Source of the DNA: PALSA-693 sp963834725
GTDB lineage: Bacteria > Actinomycetota > Acidimicrobiia > Acidimicrobiales > Palsa-688
Direction: 5' to 3'
DNA: 64,000 nt
Assembly (NCBI GenBank): GCA_963834725.1
Contig: CAWICN010000001.1
Coordinates: 4,154,001-4,218,000 of the forward strand
This document shows, in pieces, positions 45,789 to 53,279 of the stretch. The translations under genes and the position numbers were made by a program. Each line of letters opens with the position of its first letter. Position 1 is the first letter of the stretch. Below the pieces are notes generated by a model, which saw nothing but the letters and a program-made list of their open reading frames with translations, had not been told where the DNA came from and searched no databases.

Positions 45789-46221
45789 CCGCTAACCGTA
45801 GAAGACCCTCATCTTCTGATGGTCGAACTCCTCGGGTTGAGCAATCCACGATCGCGACGCTCGGCCCGCGCCTCGATTTTGCCTGAAGGGATCAAGGACG
45901 GACGCCGCGCTCTGCTGCATCCCGCCACTACACGGAGTGCGGCTCAGTAAGCCGATCAGGCCGCTCCGGGGATGCTCGAAGGCGTCGCATTGCTTGCCTA
46001 CCTCTCCGCCACTCGGGACTATCGCACGAGCGTCGTCCAGGTTGGGGTGGCGGTACTCCACCCTGCAGGGGGTGGTGGCCGGTCCGGTCACGTGCCCCCG
46101 GATCCGCCGGTGCTCACCTCAGCCGAGAGGGAGCTACTACCCGGTCCGGGGTGGGTCCCGGCCATCTCGCTCGTGTTCTCGATCCCCGCCTACGATTAGC
46201 GCCCAGTGAGGGGGTCTGACG
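45789..46221. other. 433-nt decayed stretch after the MalT-like remnant
   Basis: No intact gene is supported. A short frame from about 45972 to 46199 contains PPDPPVLTSAERELL, faintly like the start of a LuxR HTH, as would be expected if the missing C-terminus had been deleted and scrambled. This is tentative. Confidence 0.35.
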
Positions 46222-46941
46222 ATGACGATAGATACCCGCCTTGCCGACGCCGGGAAGGCTGTCGATACTGATTGGTATACCCTGATGCCCACCGAGGTGG
46301 CCGCCAAGCTGTGGGTCGACCCCTCGAAGGGGATCCCGGCGGCCCGGGCGTCGGAGCTGTTGACAGCCAGCGGCCCAAACGCCCTGCCTGAGGAGAAACC
46401 GACTCCTCGCTGGCGTCGGAGCTGTTGACAGCCAGCGGCCCAAACGCCCTGCCTGAGGAGAAACCGACTCCTCGCTGGCGTCGGAGGCAACCGCCCGGGT
46501 GCGGCGCGACGGCGTCGAGACGGTGATCCCGGCCGAGCAGCTCGTCGTGGGGGACGTGGTACTGCTCGCGGCCGGCGATCAGGTGCCGGCCGACGGACGC
46601 ATCGTGACGGCGAGCGCCCTCCAGATCGACGAATCAGCCTTGACCGGCGAGAGCGTTCCCGCCGCCAAAGAAGCTGGCCCTCTCGTCGGCGCCCGGTTGG
46701 GGCCCGGCGAGCAATCCAAAATGGCCTTCATGAACACTCCGGTCACGCACGCCAGCGCCACCGTTATCGTTACCGCCAACTCGCTACTCAGATGGACGCC
46801 CTCCGCCGGCTCCTGGGCACCACCGAGCTGGACATGAAGCAGTCTCGCCGGGCCCTGATACCCGCGATCGCGCTCCTGCTCCTGTGGGAGCTCGGCAAGT
46901 TCGTCGCCCGCCGGCGCCCCGCTTCGCCCGCCCGAAACTGA
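46222..46941 (+). pseudogene. Cation P-type ATPase relic lacking the catalytic core
   Basis: Remains of a P-type (Ca2+-type) ATPase. The N-terminus WYTLMPTEVAAKLWVDPSKG and ARASELLTASGPNALPEEKP is normal. A 65-nt tandem duplication follows, then, with TM1-2 deleted, the actuator domain GVETVIPAEQLVVGDVVLLA, PADGRIVTAS and the conserved IDESALTGESVPA. After VTHASATVIV the sequence jumps to a C-terminal end MDALRRLLGTTELD and LLLLWELGKFVARRR in another frame. The whole phosphorylation and nucleotide domains with DKTGT are missing, so no transport is possible. About 240 of roughly 900 residues remain. Confidence 0.85.
46348..46486 (+). repeat. 65-nt perfect tandem duplication in the ATPase relic
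   Basis: The unit beginning GCGTCGGAGCTGTTGACAGC is repeated without visible mismatch (46348-46412 and 46413-46477), and its first 9 nt start again at 46478. The third partial copy is the junction to the actuator domain, so GCGTCGGAG probably served as microhomology for the deletion of TM1-2. Confidence 0.9.
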
Positions 46942-47028
46942 CCGGTCAATGCATGACGCCGTCGAAGACCGCTCGACGCCGCGACGCGACCACCCCCGGG
47001 CCTCCCGGGTGGGTCGCGCCCGGGTCGC

Positions 47029-47565
47029 ATGACCGTGCTCCGTCGCGCCAAGACAGCCGCAGGGCTACGGCAGGAGAAGATGACGCCACCCGATGCAGGC
47101 CGTCGGCGAGCGGCCAGCATCTATGGGACGGTCATCACAGCGGCGGTCATCGCCGCAGGCGGCGGCCAGCTGACCACGGGGTCGTTGGCCGCCACGGTGG
47201 TCGTGACATTGGTCGTGTATTGGCTGGCCGAGGAATACGCAGAGCTTCTCGGCGAGCACACGCATGGCGGACAGCTTCCGGGCATCGAGCTGGTGCGGTC
47301 CTCGCTGGCGGGGGCGTGGCCGATGGTCACCGCTTCGCTCCTCCCGTTGGCCGCGCTGTTGATCGCCAGGCTGCTTGGCGCTTCCACCTCAGGCGCGGCG
47401 TGGGCTGCTCTTGGGCTGACGGTGGCGCTCCTGGTAATCCATGGGCATGCCGCGGCGAGAGCGGCCGGATTACGCGGCCTGCGCCTGATCGTGGTGACCG
47501 CCAGTGCGGGATTGCTCGGTGCGGCGATGGTGATCCTGAAGGCGCTGCTGCAATCCCACCACTAG
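47029..47565 (+). CDS. Hypothetical four-helix membrane protein
   Basis: A 178-residue membrane protein with about four helices: SIYGTVITAAVIAAGG, SLAATVVVTLVVYWLAEEYA, MVTASLLPLAALLIARLLG and LIVVTASAGLLGAAMVILKA. The YWLAEEYAELLGEH segment with His/Glu is a pattern I have seen in uncharacterised actinobacterial membrane proteins. The start may be ATG 47029 or ATG 47080 (after GGAG). It is one of the few undamaged genes in the accessory block. Function unknown. Confidence 0.6.
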   Translation: MTVLRRAKTAAGLRQEKMTPPDAGRRRAASIYGTVITAAVIAAGGGQLTTGSLAATVVVTLVVYWLAEEYAELLGEHTHGGQLPGIELVRSSLAGAWPMVTASLLPLAALLIARLLGASTSGAAWAALGLTVALLVIHGHAAARAAGLRGLRLIVVTASAGLLGAAMVILKALLQSHH

Positions 47566-47696
47566 GCCGCTTACTTCAGCACCCTCTCCAGCGGGGCTCC
47601 GACCCGGCCGCCGAGGGGCAGGTCCGGACACACCCGAAGCTGTCTGGCCGTCGCCGCCTGCGGGCGGGTCGATAAGCCCAACCCGCCACCAGACCC

Positions 47697-48132
47697 TTAC
47701 CCGTACCTGTGCGGTGCCACCCCGAGCTGTTCCAGGAGCGTCAGCTCGTCCCAGTACTGTCGCAGCGAACAAATCTGGTCGCGACGAAACTCGGCGATGG
47801 TGACGCCATTGACGGTAATGCGGAGGCCTGTCGCCTCAATCGCTTGACCGTCTGTCAGGGTCAACGTGTCCGAATGGGTCATGGTCACGGACCACTCGGC
47901 GCACGCGTCGTCTGTCCGATCGTGGCTCGCGCCGATCCATTCGTGGTGTCGTCTGGGGGGGCGCATTCCGTCCCGTCCGCCGCGTCGCGTTGTAGGCATC
48001 CTGCATGCGCCGGTTGTACTCGTCCTGCTCTGTCCGTGGCCTGGGCGGGTAGGGCGTCCAGGCCTGCCTGGGCCTATAGAGGAACAGCACGGTGACTCCG
48101 GTCGAGGGCCGCATCGAGCTGAATGGCCGCAT
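47697..48132 (-). pseudogene. SnoaL-like protein, frameshifted
   Basis: Remnant of a SnoaL/NTF2-fold protein of about 140 residues. The C-terminal half in one frame (HEWIGASHDRTDDACAEWSV, LRITVNGVTIAEFRRDQICS, LRQYWDELTLLEQLGV) matches the end of the family. The N-terminal helices (EYNRRMQDAYNATRR) lie in another frame, with the shift near 47975. It abuts the GH15 relic. SnoaL-like proteins range from polyketide cyclases to epoxide hydrolases. Activity cannot be assigned, and the gene is broken as it stands. Confidence 0.65.
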
Positions 48133-48250
48133 TGATCAGGGCCAGGTGGATGAAGGCTGGCGGGAAGTGGCCGAGCTATTCGCCGCTCAAGCCGATTTCC
48201 TCCGCATAGAGTCCGAAGTGGTTGGCGTAGGTGAGCATCTTTTCGCTCAC
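48074..48250 (-). pseudogene. GH15 glucoamylase-like C-terminal fragment
   Basis: Only the last 58 codons of a glycoside hydrolase family 15 enzyme (glucoamylase/trehalase type) remain: SEKMLTYANHFGLYAEEIG, an in-frame TAG at 48176-48178 where Gln is expected, then LGHFPPAFIHLALINAA. The catalytic (alpha/alpha)6 barrel of about 500 residues upstream is gone; 48251-48372 shows no related sequence. Together with the SnoaL and ATPase relics it shows large deletions, not just indel errors, in this block. Confidence 0.7.
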
Positions 48251-48372
48251 GTCGCGATCCTGTTTTCCCCTGGGTGGGAGGGCACCACCCGCCGGAAGGG
48301 TGGAACGCGTTCGGTGGCCCCGTCCAGCGATACGAGGCTCGCAACCATGATTTATCGAACGCGGTTTACGCC

Positions 48373-49269
48373 CTACCCGTGATCCGCAACCGCCCGAGTA
48401 TCGAACGGGGCGTGAGCACCGGCAAGGAGCGCAATGCCAATGAGCGTGGTGGCCAAGCCTGCGACGGCCGGCACCAGCCGGCCTCCGCCGCTCGACACCT
48501 TCTCGCCGAAGAGGATCGTGCCGAACAGGATGCTCCCGAACAGCGTGATGGCGTTACTCGACGCCATGGCGGGAGCGAGGACTCCGGTTTTGAGTGCCCC
48601 CTGTTGGAGCGCGAACCCGACGAGGGCGGATGCGAGCAGGGCGTAGATGGTCCAACTCCTCACTACGCTTGCGAGACCGCCAGATAGGAGCGGAACGAAC
48701 ACCTTGGTCACCGCGGCTTGCAGGGCGAAGCACACGCCTGCTCCCGAACCGAGGAGCAGCGCCCGGTTGGCGCCATGACGGCGTCGACCAAGGATGGTCA
48801 GGAGGCCGACCGCCACGAGGGCGACGAATCCTCCGGCCAGCCAGGCCGAGGCCGACGGCCTGGAGGAGCCGTGGGCCGGCGACCCCACGGAGAGGAACAC
48901 CACGACGCCCGCAACCATGGCCGCCGCACCGAGCCAGACCCGGGCGGTCACCTTCTGGTCGGTGATCCAGGTGCCGAGCGGCAGGGCGATGACCAGACTG
49001 AGTGAGGTGAGCGCCTGGACGACGACGAGAGATCCGCGGTCCAGGGCCGCCGCCTGGAGGACCCATCCGCCAGCCTGGACTATCCCGCCCACGAGCCACA
49101 ACGGTCGGCGCAGGATCTGGATGAGAAAGCGTGGGTCGTCCTCGCCGGCTGACGCCTCCAACGTGCCTCTCTGCTGCAGCACGGTGCCGAGCGCGAACGC
49201 GCAGGCTGCCAGTACCCCCAGGATCACCGCCACGAGCGAACCGTCTCCGCGCACTGGAGGCGACAGCAA
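48373..49269 (-). CDS. DMT-superfamily transporter (EamA-like)
   Basis: A 298-residue, ten-helix drug/metabolite transporter. Paired five-helix units are seen: VILGVLAACAFALGTVLQQRG, GGIVQAGGWVLQAAAL with SLVVVQALTSLSLVIALPL, then the second unit ALQAAVTKVFVPLLSGG and APAMASSNAITLFGSILFG. These proteins export small metabolites or amino acids. It is intact and of normal length. It starts at ATG 49269. No partner gene is adjacent. Substrate unknown. Confidence 0.83.
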   Translation of the reverse strand: MLSPPVRGDGSLVAVILGVLAACAFALGTVLQQRGTLEASAGEDDPRFLIQILRRPLWLVGGIVQAGGWVLQAAALDRGSLVVVQALTSLSLVIALPLGTWITDQKVTARVWLGAAAMVAGVVVFLSVGSPAHGSSRPSASAWLAGGFVALVAVGLLTILGRRRHGANRALLLGSGAGVCFALQAAVTKVFVPLLSGGLASVVRSWTIYALLASALVGFALQQGALKTGVLAPAMASSNAITLFGSILFGTILFGEKVSSGGGRLVPAVAGLATTLIGIALLAGAHAPFDTRAVADHG

Positions 49270-49600
49270 CCGGCTGCCCGGCGGACAGTAACAGCTTCTG
49301 CCCCCGAGTGGCTGACCGCTGTTGGCACCAGAGCCCTACCTGACCGGACGGCCAGACCGCGTCGAGAATGCTTCGGGATGGCGCGTCGTGATGAGTCCTT
49401 TCCGGGACGGACGCTACTCCCGACCCGAGCAGGAAGGGATCACCCGCGGAGGGGTGGTGGCCCGGCTGCGTCGGGTCTTGATGGCGCCCGTCACTGTCGG
49501 CCGGCTTCCACCCTCGCCGGGGTGGTGCCGGCCCACCCTCCCGGTCTGGAGACTGACAGCAGCGCCAAGGACCTCTCAGGTGAACAGGAGATGCTGCTGA
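49270..49600. other. 331-nt gap upstream of the SHOCT gene
   Basis: No gene supported. It must contain the divergent promoters of the DMT transporter and of the SHOCT/DUF6325 cluster. An AACAGGAG ribosome-binding-site-like sequence lies at its end. No repeat or hairpin of note was seen. Confidence 0.5.
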
Positions 49601-49990
49601 ATGCTGGGTGCTGTCTTCGGGACAGGCCAGGTGTTGTTGTCCATGGTCTGGTTCTTCCTGTTCTTCATCTGGGTCGCGCTACTCATTGCGATCTTCGGTG
49701 ACATATTCCGGAGCCCGGACCTGTCCGGTTAGGGTAAGGCGCTGTGGACGCTGGCTGTCATCGTGCTACCTCTTCTCGGGATCCTCATCTACCTGATCGC
49801 TGGAGGGCGTAAAATGGCGGAGCACACGCTGGGCGATGCCAGCCAGAGGAACGGCGCCAGGCGGGAGTACGTCCAGAGCTTCACCGTCCCGGGCGCAGCC
49901 GAGGAGATGGCGCGGCTGGCAGATCTCCGAAACCAGGGCGTGATCGACGAAGCCGAATTCCAGCAAGGGATGGCCAAGGCGTTGGCGTGA
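49601..49990 (+). pseudogene. PLDc_N/SHOCT membrane protein with nonsense codon
   Basis: Homologue of a common actinobacterial membrane protein: MVWFFLFFIWVALLIAIFGD, IFRSPDLSG, then GKALWTLAVIVLPLLGILIY with IAGGRKMAEHTL, and the C-terminal SHOCT helix pair EEMARLADLRNQGVIDEAEF. A TAG at 49730-49732 interrupts the frame between DLSG and GKALW, where relatives have Trp, so TGG to TAG is likely. Both sides are in the same frame and well conserved. The second half has a GTG-type restart at 49763. Function unknown; it precedes DUF6325 by 34 nt. Confidence 0.75.
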
Positions 49991-50024
49991 CGCCCCCGAC
50001 CCACCGACCACCAGGAGGCACCAG

Positions 50025-50465
50025 ATGACCACTGAGACGCCCAAGACCATGGGCCCGATTTCCTACCTGATAGTGGAGTTTCCCGGAAGCAAGATGACCG
50101 GCGAAGGATTCTCTCTGCTCGTCGACCTCGTGGACCGCGGGCTGATCCGGATCCTGGACCTGCTGTTCGTCTCCCGTGCTCTCGACGGAGCGATGCAGGT
50201 TCTGGATCTCCGGGATGTCGATCGCGACGGCAGCTTCGATCTGACGCTCTTCGAGGGGGTGACATCCGGCCTCCTCGATAGCAGCGACGTGGCGGACGCT
50301 ACCTCTGTCGTCGAGCCGGGCTCTTCTGCCGGCATCCTGATTTTCGAAAACACCTGGGCCACACCGTTCGTTCAAGCCCTGCGTGGAGCCGACGCCCAGC
50401 TCGTGGCCGCCGGGTATATTCCCCATGACACCATCCTGGCGTCCCTCGACGCCACCGATCAGTAA
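50025..50465 (+). CDS. DUF6325 family protein
   Basis: A 146-residue protein from ATG 50025 with CACCAGGAGG upstream. The start GPISYLIVEFPGSKMTGEGF, LVDRGLIRILDLLFVSRALDG and the end ENTWATPFVQALRGADAQLV are the pattern of DUF6325. It has no signal or membrane segment. The family often stands with SHOCT-domain membrane proteins, as here on both sides, suggesting a shared but unknown envelope-stress role. It is followed after 21 nt by the second SHOCT gene. Confidence 0.8.
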   Translation: MTTETPKTMGPISYLIVEFPGSKMTGEGFSLLVDLVDRGLIRILDLLFVSRALDGAMQVLDLRDVDRDGSFDLTLFEGVTSGLLDSSDVADATSVVEPGSSAGILIFENTWATPFVQALRGADAQLVAAGYIPHDTILASLDATDQ

Positions 50466-50486
50466 CTCGACCCTGAAAGGACAGCT

Positions 50487-50765
50487 ATGCCCGGACTACT
50501 CCGAGGCGTCGCCCGCACGGCAGTTGTCGCCGGCACGGCTACTGCGGTTTCGAACCGCGTATCACGCCGGCAGGCCAATCGGTGGGCAGGCCAAGAAGAG
50601 CAGCAGTATGCCCAACAACAGCAATACGCCGAGCCGCCGCCGCCCGCACCCAGTCCGTCCGATACCGTGGAGCAGCTGAAGCAGCTCGCCGAACTCAAGT
50701 CTCAGGGCATTCTGACCGAGGCCGAGTTCGAAGCCCAGAAAGCAAAGGTTCTGGCGGCGTCATAG
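50487..50765 (+). CDS. SHOCT-domain protein
   Basis: A 92-residue protein from ATG 50487 (GGACAGCT-type ribosome-binding site). The N-terminal part MPGLLRGVARTAVVAGTATA is a weak membrane-associated helix, the middle is Gln/Pro rich (EEQQYAQQQQYAEPPPPAPS), and the end VEQLKQLAELKSQGILTEAEF is a SHOCT domain, a short oligomerisation module. It forms the third member of the SHOCT-DUF6325-SHOCT cluster. Confidence 0.85.
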   Translation: MPGLLRGVARTAVVAGTATAVSNRVSRRQANRWAGQEEQQYAQQQQYAEPPPPAPSPSDTVEQLKQLAELKSQGILTEAEFEAQKAKVLAAS

Positions 50766-50856
50766 CGCTGTCGTGTGGTGAACCACGGTGGACGTCTGCT
50801 GCGGGAGAAGCCGCGGCGTGGTTGGAACCGTCCTGTCCCGGCGCTCGAGTATCGGA

Positions 50857-51669
50857 TCAGGTGAAGACGTCTTCAGGGTCGATGCCCGCCTTGACCGCCA
50901 GCCGGCGGAGCTGCTCGAGGGCCCGTGCCCGGGTAGGGCCAATACTTCCGATTGGCATGCTGAGCGCTTCGCTGATATCCCGGTAGCTGAGCGGCGAGTC
51001 GACGCTCAGAAGCCGAATCAGCAGCTGCGACCGGGTTGGAAGCTGCCGGACGAGATTGGCGATGACTGCTCCCCACTCCTGGGTGGCCATCGCGTGCTCG
51101 GGTCGCCGGGCCGGAGCCGGCGCCGCCAGGACGTCGAAGTCGTAGCCGGTAGGAGTTTGGCGAGCGCCCACGCCCAGGACCCGCAATGACTCGCGGCGCG
51201 CCGTCACCGCCAGCCAGGCCCCTACCCGCTCGGGGTGCTGGATCCGATGCAAGTTTTCGACCAGCCGGAGCCAGGTCGTCTGAGACACGTCAGCCGCGTC
51301 GGCTGATGAGAGCCGGTGGCCGCGGGCGATGGCCCACACGGTTGGAGCGAACTTGTCGACGAGGGCATCCCAGGCAGTGCTATCCCCCACCACGGCCGCG
51401 GCGACCATCCCGGCTACTTCGGATTGGTCGGGACGACGAGTGTGGCGGACCGAGGTGGCCGCAACCTGCAGGGTCCGGGCATCCTCCAGGGTCGGGGGAT
51501 CCCGCAGAACCTGAGCATCCTCCAGGACGTGGGCATCCCGCAGGGACTGGGCATCCCGCAGGGACTGGGCATCCCGCAGGGACTGGGCATCCCGCAGGGA
51601 CTGGGCATCCCGCAGGGTCTGGGCATCCTCGGCCGTCGGCGCCGTCGCCTCTGAAAGAGCGACGGCCAC
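50857..51669 (-). CDS. ECF-like sigma-70 factor with hexapeptide-repeat N-terminus
   Basis: Sigma-70 family factor of 270 residues. Region 2 is AWDALVDKFAPTVWAIARGH with SSADAADVSQTTWLRLVENL, and region 4 is LLIRLLSVDSPLSYRDISEA with IGSIGPTRARALEQLRRL. It lacks regions 1 and 3 and so is ECF-like. The first 67 residues are mostly a DAQSLR hexapeptide repeated about nine times, encoded by 18-nt repeats, then RHTRRPDQSEVAG leads into region 2. There is no anti-sigma gene adjacent. The start at ATG 51669 makes the repeat part of the protein; an internal start at MVAAAVVGDS would avoid it. Confidence 0.85.
   Translation of the reverse strand: MAVALSEATAPTAEDAQTLRDAQSLRDAQSLRDAQSLRDAQSLRDAHVLEDAQVLRDPPTLEDARTLQVAATSVRHTRRPDQSEVAGMVAAAVVGDSTAWDALVDKFAPTVWAIARGHRLSSADAADVSQTTWLRLVENLHRIQHPERVGAWLAVTARRESLRVLGVGARQTPTGYDFDVLAAPAPARRPEHAMATQEWGAVIANLVRQLPTRSQLLIRLLSVDSPLSYRDISEALSMPIGSIGPTRARALEQLRRLAVKAGIDPEDVFT
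51450..51640. repeat. 18-nt codon-phased repeat in the sigma-factor gene
   Basis: Nine units of consensus GGGCATCCCGCAGGGACT (plus reading), five of them (51531-51620) nearly identical and the flanking ones degenerate. On the minus strand they encode DAQSLR hexapeptides. The gradient from identical centre to diverged edges is typical of slippage or unequal exchange. Confidence 0.9.
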
Positions 51670-52007
51670 TATGCCTCCCCTCCAACCGGCAGCGGTGCCG
51701 CGGCCCCGTAGTCATCCCACGCTTTACCCATTGCCATCTTCACCCCTTCGTCCAACGCTTCGACAAGCACGACCTTGCTCTGGCCCCATCCACGGACTCA
51801 CCAGAATCCAACAACTTCTGGTCAACTCCAGCCGGGGAAACGTTGCTGAACAGACGCACGGGCCGACGCGCCCGCCGTGCCGTAGCTACCGAATCGTTCA
51901 GAGCTTGAGAGGGAGGAGTCCGGGGGGAAATACACCGGTCGGCTGACTCGCACCGACCCTGGCGGATGCCAGACTGATGCCGCCATGACAGCCAGACCGA
52001 TGCCTCC
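51670..52007. other. 338-nt divergent region between sigma gene and holB
   Basis: No gene supported. It is the right edge of the accessory block and contains the promoters of the sigma factor (minus) and holB (plus), plus the duplicated holB start region (51968-52013). I saw no clear attachment-site repeat matching the left edge. Confidence 0.5.
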
Positions 52008-52013
52008 ATGACA
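51968..52013 (+). repeat. 23-nt duplication spanning the holB start codon
   Basis: A 23-nt unit beginning GCCAGACTGATGCC and ending CCATGACA occurs twice in tandem (51968-51990, 51991-52013) with two mismatches. The second copy contains the holB ATG (52008) and the first offers an upstream ATG in another frame. It parallels the start duplication at 8222-8249. Confidence 0.8.
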
Positions 52014-53123
52014 GGCACCTTCTTCGCGGCTGTCGCCGGCCAGGACCAGGCCATCGCCGCGCTCACCGCGGCGGCGGTCCGGCCCGTGCACGCCTACCTG
52101 TTCGTGGGCCCACCGGGATCCGGCAAAGGGACCGCGGCCCGCGGCTTTGCCGCCGCCCTGCTCTGCCCGGCCACTCCCCCTGACGGCACGTGTGACATCT
52201 GCCGGCGGGTGCTCGGCGGCGTACACCCCGATGTCATCGATGTGGAGCGGGAGGGTGCCGCCATCAGTATCGACACCGCCCGCCAGGTGTCCCGGCTCGC
52301 TGCCACCAGCCCGGTGGAGGGCGACCGCAAGGTGATCATCTTGCACGACTTCCACCTGGTCGAGGACGCCGGCCCCGCCCTCCTCAAGACCATTGAGGAG
52401 CCGCCGGCGACGACCGTGTTCGTCATTCTGGCCGAGTATGTGCCGCCGGCGCTCGTCACCATCGCCAGCCGGTGCGTGCGGATCGACTTCCAGGCCCTGA
52501 GCGTCGAGCAGGTGGCGCGGGTCCTCGAGGAGGAGAGCGTCGAGCCGCGCCGCGCCTTGATGCTGGCGCAGGCCGCGGGCGGGCGCCTGGACCGGGCCCG
52601 CCTGCTGGCGGCGGACCCGGATTTCGAGGTCCGGCGGCGAGCCTGGCTGGAGGTTCCTGCCCGCCTCGACGGCACTGGTGCTACGGCCGCCCGGGTGGCC
52701 GATGAGCTCGTGGGGCTGCTCGAGTCGAGCGTCGAGCCGCTCCGAGCCCGCCACGACACAGAGCGCGCCGCACTCGAGGAGCGCAACGCCCGGGCCGCCG
52801 AGGTGGCTGGCACCGGACGGTCGGCCCGGGCCGGCGCCCGAGCCGCCAAAGCCATGCTCACCGCGGGCCTGACAGAGATGGAAACGCGTCAGCGCCGCGA
52901 AGTGCGCAGGCAGCGGACCGACGAACTGCGCGGCGGGTTGGCGGCTCTGGCCAGCGCATACCGGGATCGCCTCCGTGGGGCCGAGGACACCCGTCGTCGC
53001 GTCGGCGCGATTCGGGCCGTCGACCGCATCGATCGCCTGGGACGGGACCTGCAGTACAACCCGGGGGAACTGCTGCAGTTGCAGGCCCTGCTCACCCAGC
53101 TTGGCCGCGACGCCGTCGAGTGA
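52008..53123 (+). CDS. holB: DNA polymerase III subunit delta'
   Basis: Clamp-loader subunit of 371 residues. The AAA+ domain has FVGPPGSGKGTAARGFAAAL (Walker A), the Cys-rich TCDICRRVLGGVHPDV insert, DAGPALLKTIEEPPATTVFV and the TIASRCVRIDF sensor region. As in other actinobacteria the C-terminal domain is long and helical and rich in Arg and Ala. The usual actinobacterial order is topA, tmk, holB; here 8.9 kb of accessory DNA separates tmk from it. ATG 52008 is in a duplicated 23-nt segment. The MMPL gene follows on the same strand. Confidence 0.9.
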   Translation: MTGTFFAAVAGQDQAIAALTAAAVRPVHAYLFVGPPGSGKGTAARGFAAALLCPATPPDGTCDICRRVLGGVHPDVIDVEREGAAISIDTARQVSRLAATSPVEGDRKVIILHDFHLVEDAGPALLKTIEEPPATTVFVILAEYVPPALVTIASRCVRIDFQALSVEQVARVLEEESVEPRRALMLAQAAGGRLDRARLLAADPDFEVRRRAWLEVPARLDGTGATAARVADELVGLLESSVEPLRARHDTERAALEERNARAAEVAGTGRSARAGARAAKAMLTAGLTEMETRQRREVRRQRTDELRGGLAALASAYRDRLRGAEDTRRRVGAIRAVDRIDRLGRDLQYNPGELLQLQALLTQLGRDAVE

Positions 53124-53279
53124 CGGCCGTCACCCGAATCGACCACACCTCGTCCTCCTGAACCCCTGCGCCTACCGCGACGGGTGTAGGCGATGACTTT
53201 CTCATCCTCCTCACGTCGGATACCGGAAACCATCCCGGGGCCGACGCCAACGGCCCCCTGGCCGAGGATCATCAAATCC

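Noticed and set aside
35879..49732. In-frame TAG codons in three otherwise conserved genes (35879, 48176, 49730) as sign of amber recoding
   Set aside because: Several intact genes (Fur family, mscL, VOC, MMPL) end with TAG at the expected C-terminus, so TAG is an ordinary stop here and the three cases are nonsense mutations.
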